This document shows positions 18,248 to 26,798 of a DNA stretch of 64,000 nt, piece after piece; the stretch's first letter is position 1, and each line of letters begins with the position of its first letter. Where the stretch lies: the NCBI RefSeq assembly GCF_000169175.1, contig NZ_AAWS01000019.1:83892-147891 (forward strand), read 5' to 3'. A program made the position numbers and the translations under genes. The stretch comes from Microscilla marina ATCC 23134 (GTDB lineage Bacteria > Bacteroidota > Bacteroidia > Cytophagales > Microscillaceae). The notes under the pieces are model-generated. The model was given only the letters and a program-made list of their open reading frames with translations, was not told the origin of the DNA and ran no database searches.

Positions 18248-19981
18248 TTAATGCTTTTTGGTGCGGGCAAAAGTTCGTTTGCGGACTTGAAACCAAACCA
18301 AACCAAACAATACGATCAACAAAGGGGGCACCAGCATATTGAACCACTGCCATTTAGTACCATCTTCTTCTATTCTTAGCTTGTCTAGCGGGCGCAAAGT
18401 GATTTCTCGGTTCTTGGCTTCAATCAGGTTACTCTCATTGACCATGTATTCTATCACATTGACCACAAAGTCGCGGTTTTCAAAGAATACCTTGTTTTTT
18501 CCTATATAACCTATCCCCAATTGAGTAGGAACTACTTGTTTTTTAGGGTTAATACGGGCGCCATTACGGATAAAGTCCCCATCACTACATACAAACACCT
18601 GGGTAGGTTGGCTCTGGTCTTTTTTTAGTTTTTTGTGTTTTTCCCGGTAGGGGTATTTGGTAGGTACTGGCTGTCCGGCAAACATAGATTTGAAGCTGCC
18701 CTCGAGCATATACGCTACAGGCAAGTGTTTTTGGGTATACTGGTTTGGGTCAGGTTTTTTTTGTGCCTCATTGTACACTATTAAGGCAGGAGTTTTTCGT
18801 GTCTTCGAGTATTTAGAGGTGAGCAATAAAGGCGTTTTCTTTATCCCGTTTGCTTTTACAGTGTCTATAGTACTGGCCATTTTTAGCTCTACCATTCCTA
18901 TGTTTTTAGTCGCCAGGTGTTTACCAAACTGATTGATAAAAGGTTGGTAAGTCCAACGTACTGGTTGGAAGTTAGGACGATTGCCCATATTGCCTATATT
19001 CATAGGAATAGAACTGCTCTGTAAATCCATTATGAGGTCACTATTGAGGCGTACCCCGTATCTAAACAACAAGTCGGTAAGGTTATGTTTGTAAGGAAAA
19101 GTAAAAGAGCCAGTGCCTCTCATTACACTGTCCATGTGTACCCCCACGGCATCTACAAAAAACAAGGCTTTACCCCCGTTCATAATATATTGGTCTAGCT
19201 TGTACTTATCTACCCGCGAAAAAGCACTGTCTGGCTTTGCCAACACCACCGCATCCAGGGTAGAGTCAATTATCTCGCTGTAGGGCAAGTTTACCCGGTA
19301 TATTTGGTAGTTTTTAAGCTTGAGCGCACTCTGAAGGTCAGCTACCCGCAAAGGATTTAGCTCGCCGTGCCCCTCAAGAAAACCTATACGTTTTTTGCGA
19401 CTGCCTGTAATCTTTTGAATTGCCGATACCAGATTAAATTCTACATTTTCGATAGACTGCTTAATCATTTGTTGCTCTGCAACGGCGTTGCGGTTGCGGT
19501 GTTCATAAATATTTTTGAGCAGGATGGTACCCATTTCATACTGTTTGTAAAAAATCAACGCTCCCGGATACACTGCTTTTACAGTACGGGCATCTTTTTT
19601 ATTGGCTTCTACTGAGGTAGGGCGTACTCCTTTTACTGCAAGGCTATCCAGAAAAGCCTTGCCTTTTTTGCGGTCGCTAAAATCAAATGGGTTTACAAAA
19701 CGGTATTTGAGCTTATTGCCTGCATATATCTTAAACTCATTGAGTGTTTCACGAATAGCTGTCTGCAAGCGTTTGTAGTCAGGAGGAAGTTCGCCTTCAA
19801 GGTATACATTGATAGACACCTCGTCGGGTAGGTTTTTTAAAAATTTTTTGGTGGCAGACGAAATGGTGTACCGTTTTTCTTCGGTAAGGTCCAGGCGGAA
19901 GAAAAATTGTCCCGCAACCAGGTTCAATACCAGGATGACAGCCAACCCTATAGCAAATTGTATTAGATGTTTTGAACGCAT
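18248..19981 (-). CDS. gldG: Gliding motility ABC transporter component GldG
   Basis: The 577 residues match GldG: an N-terminal membrane helix (LIQFAIGLAVILVLNLVAG) followed by FFRLDLTEEKRYTISSATK and SINVYLEGELPPDYKRLQ, then the RIGFLEGHGEL block of the ABC-associated substrate-binding-like domain, and a second helix at the end (MLVPPLLIVLFGLVWFQV). In Flavobacterium, GldA (ATPase), GldF (permease) and GldG form an ABC transporter needed for gliding. Here the gene stands alone: no gldF or gldA is adjacent. A -7 box (TATATTTG) lies 74 bases upstream, so it is probably expressed alone. Confidence 0.85.
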   Translation of the reverse strand: MRSKHLIQFAIGLAVILVLNLVAGQFFFRLDLTEEKRYTISSATKKFLKNLPDEVSINVYLEGELPPDYKRLQTAIRETLNEFKIYAGNKLKYRFVNPFDFSDRKKGKAFLDSLAVKGVRPTSVEANKKDARTVKAVYPGALIFYKQYEMGTILLKNIYEHRNRNAVAEQQMIKQSIENVEFNLVSAIQKITGSRKKRIGFLEGHGELNPLRVADLQSALKLKNYQIYRVNLPYSEIIDSTLDAVVLAKPDSAFSRVDKYKLDQYIMNGGKALFFVDAVGVHMDSVMRGTGSFTFPYKHNLTDLLFRYGVRLNSDLIMDLQSSSIPMNIGNMGNRPNFQPVRWTYQPFINQFGKHLATKNIGMVELKMASTIDTVKANGIKKTPLLLTSKYSKTRKTPALIVYNEAQKKPDPNQYTQKHLPVAYMLEGSFKSMFAGQPVPTKYPYREKHKKLKKDQSQPTQVFVCSDGDFIRNGARINPKKQVVPTQLGIGYIGKNKVFFENRDFVVNVIEYMVNESNLIEAKNREITLRPLDKLRIEEDGTKWQWFNMLVPPLLIVLFGLVWFQVRKRTFARTKKH

Positions 19982-20054
19982 ACAATAATCTCAAACAATG
20001 ATTTTTACATAAAGTGTTTTTGATAACGTGATCAAGCACTTTTTTGTATTTGTA

Positions 20055-20062
20055 CAAATATA
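20055..20062 (-). promoter_or_regulatory. Candidate -7 box for gldG
   Basis: The minus-strand sequence TATATTTG fits TAnnTTTG and lies 74 bases before the gldG ATG. The -33 TTG is not found at usual spacing. Confidence 0.45.
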
Positions 20063-20132
20063 ATCTTTTTTGATCTTGCCCTAAGAAACTGCCTTTTTTT
20101 TTAACAAATTTGTGTCAAACAGTATTCTTATT

Positions 20133-20293
20133 GAACATGTTTACGGTTTATGCTTTGAAATCAAAAATTTAATTTTTGATTTCAGGCGAGGCGTGTAAGA
20201 CGGAGTTTAGCAACGCTAAATGAGTATTTACACAACGAAGCATGTAATCAAAAAGCTAGTTTTGAATCATTTGGAGAAACCTTAAACAAGCTC
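20133..20293. repeat. Palindromic MITE-like element, family member E3
   Basis: The imperfect 17-21-bp terminal repeat GAACATGTTTACGGTTT against GAGCTTGTTTAAGGTTT encloses the core TTTAGC-AAC-GCTAAA at 20206-20220, with the family flanks CTTCGTT and GCCTCGCCTGAAA on the minus strand. A secondary AT-rich palindrome (AATCAAAAATT/AATTTTTGATT) sits in one arm. The right end is only 5 bases before the ATG of the lipoprotein gene at 20299, so its 5' leader is the element. Confidence 0.7.
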
Positions 20294-20298
20294 ATTGT

Positions 20299-20844
20299 AT
20301 GAAAACCCTACTATGTGTGGTTACTGGGATGCTATTGTGGAGCTGCCAGGCTAAAAAGCTGAGTCAGCGAGAGGTGACTATCTATCAAACCCTGCGTGAA
20401 GCTGCCCAACAACAACGCCAGGATGTACACTATTTTATCCGACAAGCCCCTGACTCGCTGGAGCAGGTATACCAATTAATTGTAAAAAAAGCCACTGCTA
20501 TAGACCAGGCATTGGTAGCTTTGAACGATACATTGGTGCAACAGGCTGGCAAGGGAGTAGATGCCCAAACCCAAGCACCCAAACAAGCCTATGAAATCAC
20601 CCAAACCCACCAAATACTTAAGCCTAAGTTGGGGCAGTTAAACCAAACATTGAGGCAGTATAATGAGTTTTTGAAAATGAAGGCAAAAGGGGTGCCTGTG
20701 CCCGATCTTAAGGTGTATGACGAAAAGTTGTACAGTCGTTATTTTGAAGGCGCACACTTGATGCAATGCTTGCATATGTTGCAGCAAATAAGAAATGATG
20801 TATGGTTTAACGCCAACCTGGTGAGTCAACGGTTGAGCTATTAA
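20299..20844 (+). CDS. Small helical lipoprotein, function unknown (first of a pair)
   Basis: The 181 residues begin MKTLLCVVTGMLLWSCQAKK, a lipoprotein signal with a lipobox ending at Cys16. The mature part is strongly helical and rich in Gln (EAAQQQRQDVHYFI, VKKATAIDQALVALNDTL) and ends without any known motif. No family is recognised. It is followed after 7 bases by a second lipoprotein gene, then by an AraC regulator, so all three are probably one operon. An anchored periplasmic helical protein paired with another suggests a complex or sensor, but this is inference. The palindromic element E3 supplies its leader. Confidence 0.7.
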   Translation: MKTLLCVVTGMLLWSCQAKKLSQREVTIYQTLREAAQQQRQDVHYFIRQAPDSLEQVYQLIVKKATAIDQALVALNDTLVQQAGKGVDAQTQAPKQAYEITQTHQILKPKLGQLNQTLRQYNEFLKMKAKGVPVPDLKVYDEKLYSRYFEGAHLMQCLHMLQQIRNDVWFNANLVSQRLSY

Positions 20845-20851
20845 CGAAACA

Positions 20852-21484
20852 ATGAGCTATTTTTCCAGATGGATTGCCTGTATGTTGGGAGGGATTTTTT
20901 GCCTCAGTAGCTGCAGCAATGCCAACAAACCCTTGAACCCGGCACGGGAACAAAAAATACTCGAAACTTTGCAACAACGCAGTCATTGGTGGCACCAAGA
21001 GCACAAGTGGTTTGTAAACAATCTAAAACAGCACCCCAACCATCCGGCTAAAGCCCAACTACCTGCCATTGAGAAATTGCTGAATCACACCCACGAACTG
21101 GTAGAGTATATAGAGCGGGTAAAAGCCGATTTGGTCAGGGTGATTGGTAAAAATAAACACCCTGAAACCGGGTTGCCTGTACACCTCAACAAAAAACCTG
21201 AAGTAGGGCGTTTTTTCAAATACTTTGAGTCTGAGTTTCATGCCAACTATTCGTTGTATTATACCCAGCTCAATCAACAACTAACGGTTGCCCGTAAGCC
21301 TACAGTGGCCAATAGGTTTGGTGGGGCAAACGGGCTTGACAACTATGAAGCAGCCTTTGGTGATACTGCGCTTATAGAAGCTCTACAAACCTTGGTTTTG
21401 TTACAGATCAAGGCTTTCGAAGACGCACGCCTTTTATGGAAAGATGCCGGGTTTGATCACCGGAACTTTGAGCCTGCATTGTGA
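20852..21484 (+). CDS. Small helical lipoprotein, function unknown (second of a pair)
   Basis: The 210 residues start with MSYFSRWIACMLGGIFCLSSC, a lipoprotein signal with lipobox LSSC. The mature part is helical with many His, Gln and Asn residues (HWWHQEHKWFVNNLKQHP, LEHTHELVEYIERV-like segments) and carries FGGANGLDNYEAAFGDTAL near the end. It resembles its upstream neighbour in size and composition, but I see no close sequence match. The gap to the upstream gene is 7 bases and to the downstream regulator 21 bases, which supports co-transcription. Confidence 0.7.
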   Translation: MSYFSRWIACMLGGIFCLSSCSNANKPLNPAREQKILETLQQRSHWWHQEHKWFVNNLKQHPNHPAKAQLPAIEKLLNHTHELVEYIERVKADLVRVIGKNKHPETGLPVHLNKKPEVGRFFKYFESEFHANYSLYYTQLNQQLTVARKPTVANRFGGANGLDNYEAAFGDTALIEALQTLVLLQIKAFEDARLLWKDAGFDHRNFEPAL

Positions 21485-21505
21485 AACACTTTTAGAACAA
21501 GTTTT

Positions 21506-22384
21506 ATGAAAAACACCCCCAAAAAACTACCTGTCCTGTGCATCGAGCAGTTTAAGAACGACAAGCCCTATTTGCCTTATTTTTATATCAAGAAGTTTGA
21601 AGAGCACGTGCGTGACTACGATTTTATCAGCAAGTCGCATCGCCACGACTTCTTTTTTATGGTCTACTTTACCCAAGGTACGGGTACTCATACCATCGAT
21701 TTTGTAACTTACCCCATCCAGCCTGGTCAGGTGTTTTTTATGTCTCCAGCGCAGGTACATTCCTGGGAGCTCTCGGCAGACATAGATGGCTTTGTGGTGT
21801 TTTTCAGTGCTGAGTTCTACCTCAAAGACTTTGCGCAACACAAGTTATTTAATTTTCCGTTTTTTAATACTACCCAATACCAACCCTTGTTAGAGCTACC
21901 TGTTTCGCACACGACCATGGTTTCTCAAATATTTGAAGAAATGTATGTCGAGTTTAGACAACAAGCCAAACAAGTAGACGAAGCATTGCAGTCTTACCTC
22001 AATATTTTGCTGGTCAAGCTTTCGCGCATTTATCAGCAACACACCGCTTCCAACATTTCCGGACACTTGATGCATCAAATCAGGCAGTTAGAAATGCTCA
22101 TCAATGAGCATTATATACAAGAAAAAAGTGTACAGGCTTACGCCAAAATGATGCACCTGTCGGTAAAACAACTCAACCACATCAGCAAAACAGCCCTCAA
22201 TAAGTCTACCTCAGAGCTTATTCAAGACCGGGTGGTGTTAGAAGCCAAACGTTTGTTGGTGCATTCTGACTGGACGATTGCTCAGATAGGAGCATACCTG
22301 GAGTATTTTGACAATGCGTACTTTGCCCGGTTTTTCAAAAAAGTGACGGGGCTTACTCCTGACCAGTTTCGTAAAGCGGTCTGA
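21506..22384 (+). CDS. AraC family transcriptional regulator
   Basis: The 292 residues have a cupin-like N-terminal sensing domain (about 30-160: KSHRHDFFFMVYFTQGTGTH, PGQVFFMSPAQVHSWEL) and a C-terminal AraC double helix-turn-helix (about 195-290). The first HTH contains YAKMMHLSVKQLNHISK and the second WTIAQIGAYLEYFDNAYFARFFKKVTG, followed by the LTPDQFRK ending typical of the family. It should bind DNA as a monomer or dimer in response to a small molecule. It lies 21 bases after the two lipoprotein genes and probably regulates them or genes elsewhere. Confidence 0.88.
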   Translation: MKNTPKKLPVLCIEQFKNDKPYLPYFYIKKFEEHVRDYDFISKSHRHDFFFMVYFTQGTGTHTIDFVTYPIQPGQVFFMSPAQVHSWELSADIDGFVVFFSAEFYLKDFAQHKLFNFPFFNTTQYQPLLELPVSHTTMVSQIFEEMYVEFRQQAKQVDEALQSYLNILLVKLSRIYQQHTASNISGHLMHQIRQLEMLINEHYIQEKSVQAYAKMMHLSVKQLNHISKTALNKSTSELIQDRVVLEAKRLLVHSDWTIAQIGAYLEYFDNAYFARFFKKVTGLTPDQFRKAV

Positions 22385-22436
22385 TTTGTACCACAAAAAC
22401 CGCCATTTGTCCAGCCAATTGCCTCAGGCGTATCAT

Positions 22437-22444
22437 TAACTTTG
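22437..22444 (+). promoter_or_regulatory. Candidate -7 box for the DUF983 gene
   Basis: TAACTTTG fits TAnnTTTG and ends 32 bases before the ATG at 22477. Possible -33 TTG triplets lie at spacings of 15 and 27, neither ideal. Confidence 0.5.
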
Positions 22445-22476
22445 TAGCCATAAATATTAACAAACAGGAGCGCATT

Positions 22477-22899
22477 ATGAACAAGTTAATAAATATGATC
22501 AAAGGCAACTGTCCACATTGTCAACAGGGCAAAGTTTTTACCCATCGGCAATTCTACCATCCTACCAGGTTTAGCGATATGCACGAAAAGTGCGCACATT
22601 GTGGAGGTTCATTTTTGCCCGAACCAGGATTTTATGTAGGGGCTATGTATGTGAGCTATGCATTGGCCATTCCAGTAGCTTTTTTGTTGGCAATGGGGTT
22701 ATATTATGGGGCGGGCGTATCAGACGTGTCGGCCATGGTAGCCATGATTGTGGGCATTGTGTTGTTTACCCCCATTAACTTTCGCTTGTCGCGATTGATC
22801 TGGTTGTACTTGTTTGGTACGGCAAAAAAATACCAGGAAAAACCAACTATAAATATGTCGAAAGATCAATCATATTCATCATCACATCAGGCTAATTGA
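22477..22899 (+). CDS. DUF983 membrane protein with zinc-ribbon-like motif
   Basis: The 140 residues carry two Cys pairs, GNCPHCQQGKVF and EKCAHCGGSF, followed by the LPEPGFYVGAMYVSYAL segment that defines DUF983. Two to three membrane helices follow (IPVAFLLAMGLYYG; VAMIVGIVLFTPINF), then a short polar tail. The four Cys form a likely rubredoxin- or zinc-ribbon-type site on one membrane side. The family is widespread in Bacteroidota and its role is unknown. It is separated from AraC by a gap holding its own -7 box and is followed by a terminator, so it is expressed alone. Confidence 0.85.
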   Translation: MNKLINMIKGNCPHCQQGKVFTHRQFYHPTRFSDMHEKCAHCGGSFLPEPGFYVGAMYVSYALAIPVAFLLAMGLYYGAGVSDVSAMVAMIVGIVLFTPINFRLSRLIWLYLFGTAKKYQEKPTINMSKDQSYSSSHQAN

Positions 22900-22986
22900 T
22901 ATACCTTAATCGATACATATAACTATGAAATGAGCTTTCAACCAGTGATCTTATGCGCTAATTATAAACATATTCTTATACAACAA

Positions 22987-23013
22987 AACCCCGGCAGAAA
23001 GACTACCGGGGTT
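22987..23013. terminator. Terminator between the DUF983 gene and the toxin-like gene
   Basis: AACCCCGG pairs with CCGGGGTT around an 11-base loop, and GTTTTTT follows on the plus strand. It lies between convergent genes and probably serves at least the plus-strand one. Confidence 0.75.
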
Positions 23014-23045
23014 GTTTTTTAAAAACTATAAAGTCTACCTAAATT

Positions 23046-23780
23046 TTACTGTTGTCCACCTTCAGGTTTGTTTGTATCGTTTAGGTCGTCCAGCGAAATA
23101 TCTTGTACATCAGGCATCTCCTCTTTTTCCTTTTTATCATCGGCAAGCAACTCTGCCTCTAGTGCTTTCATGGCTTCATCATCCATTCCACCGCTGGCTG
23201 GTGGAGTACCCGATGTTTTCATTTTAGCGAGTAAAGCATCCATTTCGGCAGATGTATCCGGCGTTTCTTTAGTTTCGGGTGGTGTGCTTGTATTGGTTTC
23301 GGTAGCAGGGGTTTCCACTGTGGGTGTTTCTACAGTAGGGGTTTCCTCCTGTGGGGTCTCTACGGTAGGAGTTTCTACTACTTCAGGTGCAGGCTGACTC
23401 TCCGCTGCTTTTACCTGAGCAGCCAGTGCTGCTGCTTCAGCATCTGCTGCCACCTGCGCTGCTTTGGTGTCCAGTTGCCCCATTAATGCCTGGTTTTGTT
23501 CAGCCATTTGGCGCATGTGAAACACCGACCTGATAGACACTTTCTCAGTATTGAATGTATACAGTATTTTATAATACCCTACAGTAATGAACTTATAAGG
23601 TACTTTTTCGCCACTCAACAAAGGTTCAGGCTTGCCCGCTTGGTAGGTTTCGTGCAAGTTGTCGGCACCTGCTACTATAGTCTCAATAGTGGTTTTTGCT
23701 GCGGCAGGATCAACAGCTGCCAAACGTTGGTGAATTTGCTGCAAGTCTACTTTGGCAGCACCAGTCCAGATAGTTACCAT
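23046..23780 (-). CDS. ParE/RelE-fold toxin-like protein with a long acidic repeat tail
   Basis: The 244 residues begin with a ParE-like domain (about 1-90): a helix pair with LQQIHQRLAAVDPAAAKTTI and ADNLHETYQAGKPEP, then strands KVPYKFITVGYYKILYTFN and KVSIRSVFHMRQ, the usual end of this fold. Canonical ParE is about 95 residues. Here 150 more follow: an Ala/Gln-rich helix (100-128), a Pro/Thr/Glu repeat with units of ETPTV (about 136-163), and an acidic end (DALLAKMKTSG, EAELLADDKKEKEEMPDVQD). Toxin function is inferred from the fold only. The partner at 23774 overlaps by 7 bases. The tail is without precedent known to me. Confidence 0.6.
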   Translation of the reverse strand: MVTIWTGAAKVDLQQIHQRLAAVDPAAAKTTIETIVAGADNLHETYQAGKPEPLLSGEKVPYKFITVGYYKILYTFNTEKVSIRSVFHMRQMAEQNQALMGQLDTKAAQVAADAEAAALAAQVKAAESQPAPEVVETPTVETPQEETPTVETPTVETPATETNTSTPPETKETPDTSAEMDALLAKMKTSGTPPASGGMDDEAMKALEAELLADDKKEKEEMPDVQDISLDDLNDTNKPEGGQQ

Positions 23781-24073
23781 GTTTGTACCTCCTCTTTAAA
23801 GTTCACGTGATTAATAACAATTCCTTGAGCTTCTGACAGGTTAGCGGCATTGATCTTTTTGTAAAAATCAATGACCGTAATAGGGCGTAAGTTTTGTTCG
23901 CTGGCACCCTCAACACCCGAACCAGTGATTTCGGCTTTGACAGGTGCTTTTAGAGGTTGCCCGCTTTCGTCGAGTGCTTTTACCGACGACACCGACCCCA
24001 TGGAGCTTAACATTTGCACCAGGTTTTGTACGCTGTCGTAGGAATCTATATCGATTCTTAGGTTTACAATCAT
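23774..24073 (-). CDS. Probable antitoxin-like partner of the ParE-fold protein
   Basis: The 99-residue protein starts MIVNLRIDIDSYDSVQNLVQ and contains VSSVKALDESGQPLKAPVK and an end segment SEAQGIVINHVNFKEEVQTW. It is not a recognised Phd, RHH or AbrB antitoxin, but three facts fit the antitoxin role: small size, position directly upstream of the ParE-fold gene, and a 7-base overlap (stop TAA inside the ATG region at 23774-23780) that implies translational coupling. The fold is mixed, with a strand-helix start. It could instead be an accessory protein in a non-toxin pair. Confidence 0.45.
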   Translation of the reverse strand: MIVNLRIDIDSYDSVQNLVQMLSSMGSVSSVKALDESGQPLKAPVKAEITGSGVEGASEQNLRPITVIDFYKKINAANLSEAQGIVINHVNFKEEVQTW

Positions 24074-24112
24074 TGTATGTGTAGGTTATTTTGTTACAAA
24101 AAAAGTTGTTTG

Positions 24113-24276
24113 CTAAGTAACGTGTTCAAAATAAGTTTCTGGTTTTTAGGGCAAATACGCACGACTGACTGAGGCATTTTTTGCGCTCGTAGCAGCGCTA
24201 CGGGCAATAAAAATAACGAAAGGCAGTAAAGCGGATTTATTCTAAAACGGACAGTTATTGCGAACACGTTACTAAG
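24113..24276. repeat. Palindromic MITE-like element, family member E2
   Basis: A terminal inverted repeat of 22 bp with three mismatches (core AGTAACGTGTTC) encloses the central hairpin at 24176-24214: TAGC-AGC-GCTA, with flanking TTTTTTGCGC and GCAATAAAAAT arms and the family CTTTCGTT flank on the minus strand. The element fills much of the 383-base gap between the TolC-like and antitoxin-like genes and holds no frame. Confidence 0.75.
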
Positions 24277-24456
24277 ATAAAAAAATTGGAAGGTTTTAAA
24301 AATGGTTTGATAACTCTTCTACAATGTTTGCCCGTTATTTATGGTTGTTGTCCTGTGGCAAGACGCCAACTATCTATCAGTGTGGGTAGGTTCAAGCCCA
24401 AGATAGCTGAGATTTGCTTTTGAGCGTCACAGTGAAAACCTGAAAACTCTACAAGA

Positions 24457-25800
24457 CTATTTCTTCCCTCCAGGACTATCTTCCAATAAACGCCCAGTAA
24501 GCAATAACACATTCATTTCGGCAAGTTTGGCTCTAAACTTAGCGTTGATCAGGTTTATCTTAGCCCTTACAAGCCCCAGTTGAGCTTCGCGAAAGGCAGT
24601 ATTGGTAGCCTGCCCCAGTTTGTAAGAAGACTTTACCGCATTGAAGTTTTTCTGGGCAATAACCGCATTTTGTTGGTTGAGTTTCATTACATTGAGGTTG
24701 TTTTGGTAGTTGGCGTACGCATTGCTAATGTCGCGGTCTACCTGTTGTTTTACTTCTTCAAACTGTGTTTTGTTTACATCCAGCGATATTTTGGCATTTT
24801 CAATGTTTTTCTTGCGACGATTGCCGTCAAATATGGTGTAATTGATTGTGAGCCCGGCACTTAACCCCAAGCTTTGATTGACCAAAATAAACCCTGCTTG
24901 ATTTTGGTTACGACTATAGCCATACGAAGCATTCAACGATACGGTAGGCAGGTTTTGCCCCTTTGCCAACCTTAAACTTACCTCTGACGAAAGCCTGTTC
25001 TGGCGAATATTTTTAAGTGCTACATTTTTATTATAAGCCTCTTGTTTGAGTGCTTCGAGGGTGGCAATTGCCTTAAACTCTCCAGGAGAATCTACGACAA
25101 AGTCTTGGTTGAGGTCACGACCCAAAAACACATTGAGGTTGCGTTTGGCGTTTTGTAATTGCTGCGCCAACTGTATTACCGTAAGGTTGTCGTTGTTGAG
25201 CGATACCTCGGCATTGAGCACATTTACACTGTTGGCCGATCCAAATTCTTGCCTGCTTTTGGCGCGTTCCAGGCGATCTTTCGATATTTTTACTGCTTCC
25301 TGGGCTACCCGGTAGTTTTCCTGTAGCTCGGCTATGTTATAATAACTTGCCACCAAACCCACCAGTACACTTTGTTTGGTTTGTTGCACATTGATATTAC
25401 TTTGCTCGGCGGCTACTTTCAGGTTTTTATAATTGAGCTGATTTTGACCACCGTTGTACAACACATAGTTGGCAGCCACCGATGCGTTGGTTCCTACCGA
25501 AATGGCTCCATTTTGTGATTGGGTGTCGCCACTGGCAAACTCAAAAGTAGCGTTGTTGTTGCTATAACTGACGCCCCCTTGGGCAGTGACGGTAGGCAAC
25601 AAACCAGCATTGCCTCTGTACACATTGTTTTGGGCTATACTGGCTTGTTGTCTGGCCCGCTTAAGACCCAGGTTTTGACTACTTGCCATTTGCATTGCCT
25701 GAGTTAAGGTGAGTTTTTCCTGTGCCTGAGCAGCACGGTGGGTAGTTAAAAGGCAAGCGATTACCCAAACAACTGCGTATATAGGTTTAATAGATTTCAT
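24457..25800 (-). CDS. TolC-family outer membrane efflux protein
   Basis: The 447 residues have a signal peptide (IYAVVWVIACLLTTHRAAQA) and the two-repeat TolC pattern: long helices with LGLKRARQQASIAQNNVY and NVLNAEVSLNNDNLTVIQLA in the first half and RLSSEVSLRLAKGQNLPTVS and GQATNTAFREAQLGLVRAKI in the second, each with beta-barrel hairpins. It should form the outer-membrane duct for the RND pump encoded just upstream. The gap to the broken pump gene is 91 bases. Order MFP-RND-OMF on the minus strand is normal for Bacteroidota efflux operons. Confidence 0.9.
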   Translation of the reverse strand: MKSIKPIYAVVWVIACLLTTHRAAQAQEKLTLTQAMQMASSQNLGLKRARQQASIAQNNVYRGNAGLLPTVTAQGGVSYSNNNATFEFASGDTQSQNGAISVGTNASVAANYVLYNGGQNQLNYKNLKVAAEQSNINVQQTKQSVLVGLVASYYNIAELQENYRVAQEAVKISKDRLERAKSRQEFGSANSVNVLNAEVSLNNDNLTVIQLAQQLQNAKRNLNVFLGRDLNQDFVVDSPGEFKAIATLEALKQEAYNKNVALKNIRQNRLSSEVSLRLAKGQNLPTVSLNASYGYSRNQNQAGFILVNQSLGLSAGLTINYTIFDGNRRKKNIENAKISLDVNKTQFEEVKQQVDRDISNAYANYQNNLNVMKLNQQNAVIAQKNFNAVKSSYKLGQATNTAFREAQLGLVRAKINLINAKFRAKLAEMNVLLLTGRLLEDSPGGKK

Positions 25801-25891
25801 GACGATGTTAATGGTGATTATTTGATATGGTAAGCAAAAATATATTGTTATACCTGACAGGTGTTAAAAACCCATCAGGTATGACTTACTA

Positions 25892-26798
25892 TTAGTTTTT
25901 TTCTTTTTGATTCTCTTCCTGTTGGGCGAGTGGAGCAAGCGATGACGCCCCATTGGTGGCATGTTGTCCGTTGGTGTGTTGCCCATGGCCGTTGATAATA
26001 TCGCCCTGAGCAATGGCTTCGCGTACAGCGGGTTCTACCATTTCGGCGCTGGGCTTTTGCCCTTCCCACAGCCATAGTACCAATACATTGAAGCTATTGA
26101 AGATGACCAACAACACCGGAAGCAATAACAGGGTAATAACAGTAGCTATAGCCAAGCCATACGCCAGTGAAATGGCCATAGGAATAAGGAATTGAGCCTG
26201 CATGCTTTTTTCAAGCATCAATGGGGCTAACCCGGCAATGGTAGTGAGTGAGGTAAGCAAAATAGGACGAAAACGCGACAGCCCGGCTTCGTATACGGCA
26301 TCGAGGTATTTTTTACCTTCTTTGAGCGAGCTATTGACTGCACTCACAAACACCAGGGCGTCGTTAACCAGCACTCCAATTAAGGCAATGACCCCCAACA
26401 TAGACAAAATACTGATGGCCATACCGTGGGCTACATGCCCCCAGGCTACCCCTACAAACCCAAATGGAATAAGTAGAATAACCGCCAGGGTTTGACTAGC
26501 CGAACGGAAGGTAAACATAATGAGTGCAATCATAATGATTAAAATAGGCGGCCCTGCCTTGCCAATTGACGCTCCGGTCTTTGCCGAAGAACGGCTTTGC
26601 CCTTCGTAAGACACTTGTACCGATTTATATTTGGCAAGAATTGGAGGTAAAATCTCGTCGCGTACTTTGGCTATTACATCAGTAACCGAATAATTGGGGT
26701 TAGACAAGTCAGCTTCTACTTTGATTTCTTTCTTGTTATCCAAGTGATTGATGGCAATCACGCCTCGTTTTACCGAAAAGGTAGCCAGATCTTTTAAG
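25892..26798 (-). pseudogene. RND efflux pump gene, 3' part (cut by IS)
   Basis: This is the C-terminal part of the pump, from the codons LKDLATFSVKRGVIAINHLD onward (about 301 residues), with the last membrane helices (ILIIMIALIMFTFRSASQ, MAISLAYGLAIATVITLLLL) and a Gln-, Asn-rich end. It has lost its start: an ATG at 26851 in the frame lies inside the IS and would add 18 IS-derived residues. Joining this part to the part at 28268-30606 after removing the IS and one copy of TTTAAG gives an uninterrupted frame through QEYF-LKDLA. The pump is thus broken by one event, not degraded. The OMF downstream may be poorly transcribed. Confidence 0.9.
26793..26798. repeat. Target site duplication, left copy
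   Basis: TTTAAG is identical to the copy at 28268-28273 and directly abuts the IS end TTGTA. Only one copy is needed for the original pump frame. Confidence 0.85.

Noticed and set aside
23068..23397. Ser/Val-rich plus-strand frame opposite the ParE-like tail
   Set aside because: It is the antisense of the ETPTV repeat region and has no start or domain signal.
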